From: Candidatus Bipolaricaulota bacterium
GTDB taxonomy: Bacteria; Bipolaricaulota; Bipolaricaulia; Bipolaricaulales; Bipolaricaulaceae
Assembly (NCBI GenBank): GCA_015661965.1
Contig: DQVA01000172.1
Location: 1-7,208 of the forward strand
DNA length: 7,208 nucleotides
Direction of reading: 5' to 3'
Made by a program: the position numbers and the translations under genes. The notes beneath the pieces are model-generated. The model was not told the origin of the DNA. It was given only the letters and a program-made list of their open reading frames with translations, and did not search any database. Positions 1-6,433 of this stretch are shown one piece after another. Each line of letters begins with the position of its first letter. Positions within the stretch are counted from its first letter, which is position 1.

Positions 1-666
1 GGGGAGCTCCGACGGGCCGGCCTGGATCGGGTGAACGTGAGCCTGGACTCCCTCAAGCCGGACCGCTTTCGCCTGATCACCCGGGGAGGGGATCTGGCCC
101 GGGCCCTGGCCGGGATAGAGCGCGCCCGAGAGGTGGGACTGACGCCGGTCAAGCTGAACACGGTGGTCATGAAGGGGGTCAACGACGACGAGCTGACGGA
201 CTTGGCCCTGTTCGCCTTGGAGCAGGGGTTCACCATCCGGTTCATCGAGCTCATGCCAATCGGGGAGGCCGTCGCAAGCGGGCTTTGGCCCACCGCCTAC
301 TTGGGTGCAACTCAGGTGCAAAACCGGTTGGCTACTAGATTCCACCTGCTTCCGGCGGGAGCCACGCCGGGAAGCGGCCCTGCTCGGTACTTCCGTGTGG
401 AAGACCTCCCGGGGAGGATCGGATTCATAGCTCCACTTTCAGCACCGTTCTGCGCCAACTGCAATCGCATTCGTCTCACCGCCAGCGGGGAGCTCCGCCT
501 TTGCTTGGCCCACGACCACGGGCTTTCCCTGCGGGAGCCTTTGCGGGAAGGGGATGGGGAACGGGTGAAGACACTGTTGCTTAGAGCAGTGGGTGCCAAG
601 CCGTCGGGGCACGGGTGGGGTGAAGACCAGGAGACGCTCACCACGATGGCCGACCTCGGCGGCTGA
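1..666 (+). CDS. moaA: GTP 3',8-cyclase MoaA, 3' part (5' end outside window)
   Basis: MoaA is a radical SAM enzyme that rearranges GTP to 3',8-cyclo-GTP, which MoaC then converts to cyclic pyranopterin monophosphate. The frame is open from base 1, so 221 C-terminal residues are visible. The family is about 320-340 residues, so the N-terminal radical SAM CxxxCxxC motif lies upstream. Visible hallmarks are VNVSLDSL near the left edge, the NTVVMKGVNDDEL strand/loop, RFIELMPIGEA, and the C-terminal second [4Fe-4S] site with exact Cys-x2-Cys-x13-Cys spacing (FCANC...LRLC, about bases 448-507). The protein ends in Gly-Gly, the conserved MoaA tail needed for catalysis. It ends 6 bp before moeA and in the same frame, so the two are very probably co-transcribed. 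Identity is secure. Only the start is missing. Confidence 0.96.
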   Translation, partial: GELRRAGLDRVNVSLDSLKPDRFRLITRGGDLARALAGIERAREVGLTPVKLNTVVMKGVNDDELTDLALFALEQGFTIRFIELMPIGEAVASGLWPTAYLGATQVQNRLATRFHLLPAGATPGSGPARYFRVEDLPGRIGFIAPLSAPFCANCNRIRLTASGELRLCLAHDHGLSLREPLREGDGERVKTLLLRAVGAKPSGHGWGEDQETLTTMADLGG

Positions 667-672
667 TGTGCC

Positions 673-1899
673 ATGTTCTTCAACACGAAATCCCTGGATG
701 AGGCCTTAGATATCGTTCGGGGGAAGTTCCATCCTCTGGAAGAGGCGGAGCTGGTCCCCACCGGGGAGGCCCGGGGGCGAGTCCTGGCGGCCCCCATCCA
801 CTCCCCCCTCGACCTCCCTGGCTTCCCGCGGGCCACCATGGACGGGTATGCGGTGCGGGCCCGGGACACGTTCGGCGCCTCCGAGGGAGACCCTCGCAAG
901 CTGCGCCTGGCCGGGGAGGTCAGAACCGGCCAGCCCCCGGATATCTATCCTTCCCTGGCCCCAGGAGAAGCCAGAGCCATCCCCACCGGGGGCGCGTTGC
1001 CGCCGGGGGCGGATGCAGTGGTCCCAGTGGAGGACACGGAACTTCTCGACCCTGAAACGGTGCTGGTCTTCTCCCCGGTGGCCCCGGGGACGAACGTAAT
1101 GGCCCCCGACGAGGACCTGCAGGCCGGCCAGAAGCTCTTCGAAAAAGGGCATCGACTGCGGCCCCAAGACCTCGGGGCCCTCCTCGGAGTGGGGATCACC
1201 CAGGTCAGCGTCATGCGCAGGGTGCGGGTGGGGATCATCTCCACCGGGGAGGAGCTGGTCCCACCGGAAGAGGAGCCAGGGCCGGGTCGGATCCGGGACA
1301 TAAACTCCTATACCCTTAAGGCGCAACTGGAGGAAGCGGGAGCGGTACCGAAGCTGTACGGGATCGTCCCTGACGAGGCGGACGCGCTCCTTGCCAAGAC
1401 CCGGGCCGCCTTAATGGAAAGCGATGTGGTGCTTCTGTCCGGGGGCTCCTCCGTGGGAACCCGTGACCTGACCATGGCGGTACTGGCAGAGCTCGGGGAG
1501 GTGCTCGTCCACGGGCTCCGGATCAAGCCCGGAAAGCCTACCATCCTGGGCAGCTCGGACGGGAAGGCCATCGTGGGTCTTCCGGGAAACCCCGTGTCGG
1601 CCATGGTGGCCTGTGAGGCCCTGGTCATCCCCTTGCTCCAGCGCCTGCTGGGGGAAAGGGAACGCCCCCGGCGGCCCATCGTCCTCGCGGAGATGGCCAA
1701 GCACGTGCCTTCGGCCAAGGGCCGCCTGGACTTCGTGCGGGTGAAGCTGGTCAGCGGGGACCGGTGTCTTCTTGCCGAGCCGATCCTCGCCCAGTCCGGG
1801 GCCATCTCCAGCCTGGCCGAGGCGGACGGCCTGGTCATCATCCCAGCGGAGAGCGAGGGCCTGGAGCAGGGGGAGCGGGTGACGGTGGAACTATGGTGA
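673..1899 (+). CDS. moeA: Molybdopterin molybdenumtransferase MoeA, canonical copy
   Basis: MoeA inserts molybdate (or tungstate) into adenylylated molybdopterin to give the active cofactor in the cytoplasm. The 408-residue length is normal for a four-domain MoeA. Visible motifs in order: TMDGYAV (Asp57, the family's conserved acidic residue), PTGGALPPGADAVVPVE (104-120), APDEDLQAG (144-152), VGIISTGEELV (186-196), the MoCF-like core SGGSSVGTRDLT (256-267), KPGKPTILG (285-293) and GLPGNPVSA (302-310), followed by the C-terminal beta domain. The ATG at 673 follows moaA by 6 bp. There is no clear Shine-Dalgarno sequence there, which suggests translational coupling to moaA. The N-terminus MFFNTKSLDEAL matches how MoeA proteins normally begin. 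It overlaps the next moeA by 7 nt. The acidic active-site positions look intact, so it should be functional. Confidence 0.95.
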   Translation: MFFNTKSLDEALDIVRGKFHPLEEAELVPTGEARGRVLAAPIHSPLDLPGFPRATMDGYAVRARDTFGASEGDPRKLRLAGEVRTGQPPDIYPSLAPGEARAIPTGGALPPGADAVVPVEDTELLDPETVLVFSPVAPGTNVMAPDEDLQAGQKLFEKGHRLRPQDLGALLGVGITQVSVMRRVRVGIISTGEELVPPEEEPGPGRIRDINSYTLKAQLEEAGAVPKLYGIVPDEADALLAKTRAALMESDVVLLSGGSSVGTRDLTMAVLAELGEVLVHGLRIKPGKPTILGSSDGKAIVGLPGNPVSAMVACEALVIPLLQRLLGERERPRRPIVLAEMAKHVPSAKGRLDFVRVKLVSGDRCLLAEPILAQSGAISSLAEADGLVIIPAESEGLEQGERVTVELW

Positions 1900-3095
1900 G
1901 GCGCACTCGCTACTTGAGGAAGATACCGCTAGCCGAGGCCCAGGCCGTCTTCTTCTCCGCCTTGGAGGAGGCGGGCTTCTTCCAGGCGGCCGAAGAGGAG
2001 GTGGCGGTGCAGGCCGCCCTGGGCCGGGTGACCAGCCAGCCCGTCCACGCCCGCATCCCCTGCCCTCACTTCCGCTCGGCGGCCATGGACGGGATCGCAG
2101 TGCGGAGCGAGGACACGTTTGGGGCCCGGGGAGACGCCCCCAAGTTTATCCCCCGGGAAAGCTTCCGGTATATCGACACCGGAGATCCCCTGCCCGATCC
2201 CTACGACGCGGTGGTGATGATCGAGCAGGTGAATGAAGTGGAGGGTGGGGTAGAGATCTACGAGCCCGTCTTCCCGGGGAAACACGTGCGGGAAATCGGG
2301 GAGGATTTTCCTCAAGGGGCTCTGGTCCTCCCGGCGGGCCGCAGGCTCCGGCCGGAAGGGATCGCCGCCTGTCTCGCCACCGGAAACCCCACGGTGTGGG
2401 TGAAGCGGAAACCCCGAGGGCTATTCATCCCAACTGGTTCGGAGCTCGTCCCCCCGGAGGCGGACTGGGGGGTGGGAAAGGTCCCGGAGACGAACTCCCA
2501 GCTTTTCCTGGGGTACGTGGAGGAGTGGGGCGGGGAGGCGCATGCTTCCCCCATCGTGCCCGACCGGTTGGAGGAGATCCGGGGCGCCGTGGTGGCCGCT
2601 TTGGAAGAGGGGTATGACTTCATCGCCATCAGCGCCGGCACCTCAAAGGGCCGGGAGGACTTCACCGCGGCCATCGTAGCGGAGCTGGGCCGGGTGCTGG
2701 TACACGGGGTGGGCATCGCCCCGGGAAAGCCCGTCCTGCTAGGGTTGCTCGATGGGGTCCCGGTACTGGGCCTGCCCGGCTACCCGGTGGCCGCCTGGAT
2801 CGCCCTCGTCAAGTTCCTAAAGCCCGCCCTGGAGCGTTACTTCGGCTGTCCCGCTCCCCCGGCACCCACGGTCCAAGGCACGCTCACCCACCGGATCCAC
2901 TCCTCCCTGGGCACCAGGGAGTTCGTCCGGGTGCGGCTGGAGCGGAAAGCAGACAAGGTGCTGGTGCATCCCCTTCCCGGCGGCTCAAGCCGCCTCTCCT
3001 CCCTCACCGGGGCGGACGGGATCGTGGAAGTGCCGGAGGAGGTGGAAGGCTATCCCAAGGGAGCCGAGGTCACGGTGGAGCTACTGCCCCGCTGA
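1893..3095 (+). CDS. Second, divergent MoeA paralogue (molybdenum/tungsten transferase-like)
   Basis: This is a second MoeA-family protein of 400 residues directly after the first. Motifs: AMDGIAV (65-71), DTGDPLPDPYDAVVMIE (95-111), REIGEDFPQGA (133-143), FIPTGSELVPP (178-188), SAGTSKGREDFT (247-258), APGKPVLLG (276-284) and GLPGYPVAA (293-301). The acidic residues of MDG, GED, TGSEL and GREDFT are kept, so activity is plausible. It differs from the first copy at SAGTS (for SGGSS) and GLPGYP (for GLPGNP). These are features of a MoeA branch that is often fused to a C-terminal periplasmic-binding-protein-like domain. That domain is absent here and the protein ends after the normal beta domain. 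I chose ATG 1893, inside the moeA1 stop region, with a weak GGTGGA 3 nt upstream. GTG 1896 is an alternative. An in-frame extension upstream to 1764 is only moeA1 read in another frame. Metal preference is inference. Confidence 0.88.
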   Translation: MVRRTRYLRKIPLAEAQAVFFSALEEAGFFQAAEEEVAVQAALGRVTSQPVHARIPCPHFRSAAMDGIAVRSEDTFGARGDAPKFIPRESFRYIDTGDPLPDPYDAVVMIEQVNEVEGGVEIYEPVFPGKHVREIGEDFPQGALVLPAGRRLRPEGIAACLATGNPTVWVKRKPRGLFIPTGSELVPPEADWGVGKVPETNSQLFLGYVEEWGGEAHASPIVPDRLEEIRGAVVAALEEGYDFIAISAGTSKGREDFTAAIVAELGRVLVHGVGIAPGKPVLLGLLDGVPVLGLPGYPVAAWIALVKFLKPALERYFGCPAPPAPTVQGTLTHRIHSSLGTREFVRVRLERKADKVLVHPLPGGSSRLSSLTGADGIVEVPEEVEGYPKGAEVTVELLPR

Positions 3096-3101
3096 GGCCC
3101 A

Positions 3102-3890
3102 TCAGGACAGGAGTTCCTCCCCCACAAATTCTTTTATAAACCCGCTTGCTGGGGCCTGGAAGAGCTCTTCCACCGGCCCCGAGTCCACAATCCGTCCCTC
3201 CACCAGCAGGGCGGCCCGATCCGCCAGGCGCCGTACCTGCCCGATGTTGTGACTGGCCAAAAGCACGGTGGTCCCCCGCCGGTTGGCCCTACGGATCACC
3301 TCTTCGATGAGGAGGGCGCTCGGGGGGTCCAGGTTGGCGGTGGGCTCGTCTAGGAAGAGGAGCTCCGGCTCCACCGCCAGCGCCCTGGCCAGGGCCACCC
3401 GCTGGGCCTCCCCCCGGGACAGGGCCCGCGCGTGCTTGCTCGTAAAACCGGATAATCCCACCTCCCCCAGGGCCCGCTCCACCCGGGCCTCGAGCTCGGT
3501 GGCGGGCAGTGGCAAGTGGAACTTGCGCCCCAGCCGGTGCAGCCTCACCCGCAGGCGGCCCGGAAGCGGCTCCCGCAAAAACAGGCCATAGGCCACGTTC
3601 TCCCACACCGAGGCATTGAGGAGCACCGGGTCCTGGAACACCATGGCCATCCGCCGGCGCAGGGAGAGCTGGGAACCATCGCGCGCGGTCCGGAAGCGGT
3701 ACTCCACCCTCCCCGCGCTGGGGCGGTAGAACATGTTCAGGACCCGAAACAGGGTGGTCTTGCCCGCCCCATTGGGCCCGACCACCGCGAACACCTCCCC
3801 GGGGTGAAGCTCCAGGTCCACCCCTCGCAGGGCCTCCGCCCCTCCGGGGTAGGCGAACCTGAGGCCGCGGACGGACAGGATGCTGCTCAC
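3102..3890 (-). CDS. tupC: Tungstate ABC transporter ATP-binding protein TupC
   Basis: This is the cytoplasmic ATPase that powers tungstate import through TupB. In 262 residues it shows Walker A GPNGAGKTT (38-46), Q-loop FQDP (85-88), ABC signature LSRGEAQ (157-163), Walker B LLFLDEP (177-183) with the D-loop NLD, and the H-loop LASHN (His214). There is no C-terminal TOBE domain, unlike ModC, which fits TupC. The stretch between Q-loop and signature is basic and somewhat long (about 106-140). I chose the GTG at 3890-3888: it overlaps the tupB stop as GTGA, GGGGGT lies 4 nt upstream, and the N-terminus then begins right at the first beta strand (SILSVRGLRFAYPG). The open frame continues upstream to 4307, but only as tupB read in another frame. 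The assignment as tungstate rather than molybdate rests mainly on the tupA neighbour. Confidence 0.92.
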   Translation of the reverse strand: MSSILSVRGLRFAYPGGAEALRGVDLELHPGEVFAVVGPNGAGKTTLFRVLNMFYRPSAGRVEYRFRTARDGSQLSLRRRMAMVFQDPVLLNASVWENVAYGLFLREPLPGRLRVRLHRLGRKFHLPLPATELEARVERALGEVGLSGFTSKHARALSRGEAQRVALARALAVEPELLFLDEPTANLDPPSALLIEEVIRRANRRGTTVLLASHNIGQVRRLADRAALLVEGRIVDSGPVEELFQAPASGFIKEFVGEELLS

Positions 3891-4597
3891 CAGGACCCCC
3901 GCCGCTGCAGCCGGCTGGCCAGGAGGTTCAAGGAGAGCACGATCACGATCAGCACTATCCCCAGGGCCAAGGCCGTCTCGAACTGCCCCTTGCGGGTCTC
4001 GACCACGATGGCCGTGGTCAGGGTGCGGGTATAGGAAACTCCGTGCGGGAACACGATGTTCCCTCCCACCAACAGCACCGAGCCCACCTCGGAGATAGCC
4101 CGGCCGAAGCCGGCGATCACCGCGGTCAAGAAGCCGAACCTGGCCTCCCGGATCACCGTGAGCACCCGCTGGAGGCGGGACGCACCCAGGGCGTGGGCAG
4201 CCTCGGAGATGGCTCGGTCCACCCCCACCAAGGCCGAGAGCATCACCCCGGTGATCAGGGGGGTGATCAGAACGCACTGGGAGATCACCATGGCGGTAGG
4301 GGTCCAAAGCAACCCCAGGCCACCGAACGGCCCGCTTCGGCTCAACAGCAGCAGCACCACCAGGCCCACGATCACCGAGGGGACGCCCATACCGGTGTTG
4401 ACCAGCGTCCGCAGGAGGTTGCGCCCCGGGAAGCGAGCCAACCCGAGCAGCGCGGCCACGAGCGCGGACAGGGGCACGCTGATCACGAGGGCCATCCCCG
4501 ACACCCGCAACGACACCCCCACTACGCTCAGGAGGTAGGAGTCCAAGCTAACGATCATGGAAAACGCCTGGGAGACGGCGGAGAGGAGGGAGGGCAT
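3887..4597 (-). CDS. tupB: Tungstate ABC transporter permease TupB
   Basis: This is an integral membrane permease that forms the tungstate channel with TupA outside and TupC inside. It has 236 residues, typical for TupB. Hydrophobic segments lie at about 22-52 (long), 68-86, 102-124, 154-178 and 207-228, giving five or six membrane spans. The EAA loop that docks onto the ATPase is clear at about 132-165 (EAAHALGASRLQRVLTVIRE, ending with the conserved Gly of AGFGRAISEVG). GGN at 178-180 and the NIVFPHGVSYTRTLTTAIV stretch are typical of the TupB/WtpB branch. The ATG is 3 bp after the tupA stop and has a strong GGAGGAGG site 6 nt upstream. The gene overlaps tupC by 4 nt. ModB is the nearest alternative, but the TupA neighbour argues for tungstate. 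Confidence 0.93.
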   Translation of the reverse strand: MPSLLSAVSQAFSMIVSLDSYLLSVVGVSLRVSGMALVISVPLSALVAALLGLARFPGRNLLRTLVNTGMGVPSVIVGLVVLLLLSRSGPFGGLGLLWTPTAMVISQCVLITPLITGVMLSALVGVDRAISEAAHALGASRLQRVLTVIREARFGFLTAVIAGFGRAISEVGSVLLVGGNIVFPHGVSYTRTLTTAIVVETRKGQFETALALGIVLIVIVLSLNLLASRLQRRGSW

Positions 4598-4600
4598 CCG

Positions 4601-5479
4601 CTACCTCCTCCAGTCCTGGGGGACGTACTGCTCGAAGCGCGGCTCCCGGGACAGGGCCATGGGCACGAACAACCTCTCCCCGTTCACCCGAAACTCCTCG
4701 ATGATGTGCTGTCCCTCCGGGGAGGTGAGGAAGCCGATGTAGGCCATGGCCATGATGTAATTGCGGTTCGGGTAAACGGCCGGGTTGACGGCGATCACTC
4801 CGTAGGGGTTCATCAGTAGGGGGTCGCCCCCGTTGAGGGGGCCCTCCACCAGCATCAAGAGCTCCAGCCGCTCCTGCAGGGAGATGAACGTGCCCCGATC
4901 GGTCAACGTGTAGGCCCCCATGAGGCTGGCCTGGACCAGGTTATCACCTTGGCCCTTGCCGGACTCCATGTACCAGGGGGCGTCCGGAATCACCCCGGCC
5001 ACCTCCCACAGGGAAAGCTCCCGCTTGTGGGTGCCCGAGTCGTCCCCCCGGGAAAGGAAGCGGGCCCGGCTTTCGGCGATGCGGCGGAATGCCTCCGCCA
5101 CGCTCTTGAGCCCTCCGACCCCGGCAGGGTCATCCGGGGGACCGACGAGCACGAAGTCGTTGTACATCACGTCCCGCCGGTTGATGCCCCAGCCCCCCCG
5201 GAGGAATTCGTCCTCCGCCGCCCGGGCATGTACCAGCACCAGGTCTACGTTCCCTTCCCGGGCCAACCTCAACGCCGCCCCGGTACCCACCGCAATCACC
5301 TTCACCATCACCCCGAACCGCTCGCCAAAGGCAGCGTTCAGCCGGTCCAGGAGGCCGGTGTCGTAGACACTGGTGGTGGTGGAGATCACGAGTTCCTCCC
5401 CACCCCAGGCCACCTGCCCCAGAGCGAGCAAGCTCCATAGGCTGATCACAAGCACGACCACCCTCTTCATCGGGCGCAT
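4601..5479 (-). CDS. tupA: Tungstate-binding protein TupA (ABC transporter substrate-binding protein)
   Basis: This is the extracytoplasmic binding protein that captures tungstate and delivers it to TupB. It has 292 residues. The N-terminus is a Sec-type signal: basic MRPMKR, then a hydrophobic core at 7-20, with probable cleavage near AWG/GEE (about 26-27). I see no lipobox Cys, so it is probably a free secreted or periplasmic protein. TupA hallmarks are STTTSVYDTGLLD (33-45, anion-binding Thr/Ser loop), VGTGAALRLA (64-73), VLVHARAAEDEF (81-92), VMYNDFVLVGP (104-114), SRGDDSGTHKRELSLW (143-158) and GAYTLTDRGTF (188-198). The segment after the ESG turn reads GKGQGDN, a little different from the usual GQGMG. 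I chose the ATG at 5479 because GGGGGG lies 4 nt upstream. The ATG at 5470 lacks a ribosome site. It is the first gene of the tup operon, transcribed away from moaC. Confidence 0.94.
   Translation of the reverse strand: MRPMKRVVVLVISLWSLLALGQVAWGGEELVISTTTSVYDTGLLDRLNAAFGERFGVMVKVIAVGTGAALRLAREGNVDLVLVHARAAEDEFLRGGWGINRRDVMYNDFVLVGPPDDPAGVGGLKSVAEAFRRIAESRARFLSRGDDSGTHKRELSLWEVAGVIPDAPWYMESGKGQGDNLVQASLMGAYTLTDRGTFISLQERLELLMLVEGPLNGGDPLLMNPYGVIAVNPAVYPNRNYIMAMAYIGFLTSPEGQHIIEEFRVNGERLFVPMALSREPRFEQYVPQDWRR
4604..4611 (-). promoter_or_regulatory. Strong ribosome binding site of tupB
   Basis: On the minus strand this reads GGAGGAGG, inside the last codons of tupA, 6 nt before the tupB ATG. 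It is the best Shine-Dalgarno match in the tup operon and fixes the tupB start. Confidence 0.8.
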
Positions 5480-5511
5480 CTATCCCCCCGCTTCGATGTG
5501 GTTTCCCGGGG

Positions 5512-5518
5512 TATTATA
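5512..5518. promoter_or_regulatory. Divergent promoter: overlapping -10 elements for tupA (-) and possibly moaC (+)
   Basis: The 47-bp gap between the divergent tupA and moaC genes holds TATTATA. Read on the minus strand, positions 5518-5513 are a perfect TATAAT, predicting a tupA start near 5506 and a leader of about 27 nt containing the GGGGGG site. Read on the plus strand, 5512-5517 is TATTAT (5 of 6). It would start transcription near 5524, almost at the moaC ATG. Neither side has a good -35 hexamer at 16-18 bp. The minus-strand assignment is the better of the two. Confidence 0.5.
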
Positions 5519-5526
5519 GGGGCGGC

Positions 5527-5994
5527 ATGGTTCAAGAAGGGCAGGGGGCGAGGATGGTGGATGTGGGGGGAAAGCCTTCCACCCAGCGGGTGGCCTTGGC
5601 CAAGGGGACGATCGTGATGTCCCCAGCCGCCTTGGCCCGGGTGGTGGAGGGCACCGTGGAGAAGGGGGACGTGCTCACGGTGGCCCAGGTGGCCGGCATC
5701 ATGGGGGCCAAGAGGACCCCGGAGCTACTCCCTTTATGCCATCTTTTACCCGGGATCGAGGGGGTGGAGATCCGCCTGGAGGTGGACGAGGGCAACGGGG
5801 AGATCACCGTACTGGCCGAGGTCAAGAGCACCGGGAAGACCGGGGTGGAGATGGAAGCCCTGGTGGCCTGCTCCACCGCGCTCCTTACCATCTATGACAT
5901 GTGTAAATCCCTGGACCGGGGCATGACCATCAAGGAAATCCAGCTCCTGGAGAAGAGGGGTGGACGAAGCGGGAGGTGGGTGCGGGATGGCTGA
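5527..5994 (+). CDS. moaC: Cyclic pyranopterin monophosphate synthase MoaC
   Basis: MoaC converts the MoaA product 3',8-cyclo-GTP into cyclic pyranopterin monophosphate. It has 155 residues, close to the usual 155-165. Visible motifs: GARMVDVGGKPSTQR (7-21), EKGDVLTVAQVAGIMGAKRT (45-64, with the conserved Lys46), LLPLCHLLPG (67-76, His72), STGKTGVEMEALVA (101-114), and TIYDMCKSLDRGM (121-133) with the catalytic Asp124 and Lys127 pair, then LLEKRGGRSG (140-149). Start choice: ATG 5527 keeps the conserved GxARMVDV stretch and has AGGGG 4 nt upstream. ATG 5554 also has a good site (AGGGGG, 5 nt) but would lose residues conserved in the family. The N-terminus is still short, lacking the usual LTH motif. 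It overlaps the MOSC gene by 8 nt. It may share a control region with tupA, which would couple cofactor synthesis to tungstate uptake (inference). Confidence 0.95.
   Translation: MVQEGQGARMVDVGGKPSTQRVALAKGTIVMSPAALARVVEGTVEKGDVLTVAQVAGIMGAKRTPELLPLCHLLPGIEGVEIRLEVDEGNGEITVLAEVKSTGKTGVEMEALVACSTALLTIYDMCKSLDRGMTIKEIQLLEKRGGRSGRWVRDG
5972..5977 (+). promoter_or_regulatory. Ribosome binding site of the MOSC gene
   Basis: GGAGGT lies inside the 3' end of moaC, 9 nt before ATG 5987. It supports that start over the in-frame GTG at 5960, which would add nine residues unlike the family's N-terminus. Confidence 0.65.
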
Positions 5995-6433
5995 AGTCCC
6001 CACGGTGTTGTCCGTGAACGTTAGTGAGCGGAAGGGCACCCCCAAGCGGCCGGTTCCGGAGGTTGAACTGGTGGCGGGCCTCGGGATCCGGGGTGATGCC
6101 CACGCCGGGACGCCCGGCCGCGAGGTGAGCCTCCTGGACCAGAGTGAGATCGCGCGCTTCCAAGAAGGGAAGGGGGTGTACCTTGCTCCCGGCTCCTTCG
6201 CGGAGAACATCACCACCCAAGGGCTCGATCACTCCCTCCTCGCGGTGGGCACGGAACTCGAGATAGGCACGGTACGGCTCCGGGTCAGCCAAATCGGCAA
6301 GGATTGTCACGAAGGCTGTGCCATCCGCGAGAGAGTGGGCGACTGCATCATGCCCCGGCTGGGGGTGTTCGCCCAGGTGCTGGTGGGGGGGAAGGTGCGG
6401 CCGGGGGACCCGATTAGGATCCTACCCCGCTAG
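5987..6433 (+). CDS. Small MOSC-domain protein linked to molybdopterin cofactor synthesis
   Basis: MOSC domains are the C-terminal fold of Moco sulfurases and also occur as small stand-alone proteins, thought to handle sulfur or metal during late cofactor maturation. This 148-residue protein is one MOSC domain and little else. It shows LVAGLGIRGDAHAGTPGREVSLLD (28-51), APGSFAENITTQGL (67-80), VGTELEIGTVRLRVSQIGKDCH (87-108) and CAIRERVGDCIMPRLGVFAQVL (111-132). Cys107, Cys111 and Cys120 cluster around the family's conserved Cys (QIGKDCH), a candidate persulfide-carrying or ligand residue. The ATG overlaps the moaC stop by 8 nt, so the two are translationally linked. In related anaerobes such small MOSC proteins sit beside or are fused to MoaC or MogA. 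The precise reaction is not known for this subgroup. No promoter of its own is visible. Confidence 0.85.
   Translation: MAEVPTVLSVNVSERKGTPKRPVPEVELVAGLGIRGDAHAGTPGREVSLLDQSEIARFQEGKGVYLAPGSFAENITTQGLDHSLLAVGTELEIGTVRLRVSQIGKDCHEGCAIRERVGDCIMPRLGVFAQVLVGGKVRPGDPIRILPR

Noticed and set aside
664..675. moaA stop and moeA start in the same frame (TGA TGT GCC ATG), hinting at readthrough or a fusion
   Set aside because: MoaA ends with its conserved Gly-Gly tail, which must be free, and no selenocysteine or recoding signal is visible.
312..899. 195-codon minus-strand open frame over the moaA/moeA junction
   Set aside because: Ser/Arg/Pro-rich shadow of two well-supported plus-strand genes; high GC keeps antisense frames open.
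1764..1892. N-terminal extension of the second MoeA to 1764
   Set aside because: It is the end of the first moeA in another frame, with no MoeA-like sequence before ATG 1893.
3891..4307. N-terminal extension of the tupC frame upstream to 4307
   Set aside because: The extra 139 residues are Arg/Gly/Pro-rich and are tupB read out of frame. The GTG at 3890 has a ribosome site and the right N-terminus.
4043..4819. 258-codon plus-strand open frame
   Set aside because: It lies antisense to tupB and tupA, its protein is His/Gly/Gln-rich with no family resemblance, and the minus-strand genes explain the region fully.
5480..5526. Moco/Tuco riboswitch or ModE box in the tupA-moaC gap
   Set aside because: The gap is 47 bp, too short for the riboswitch, and I see no ModE-like inverted repeat.
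6415..6424. Perfect palindrome TAGGATCCTA
   Set aside because: It lies in the last codons of the MOSC gene, with no promoter or repeat copy nearby; probably chance.
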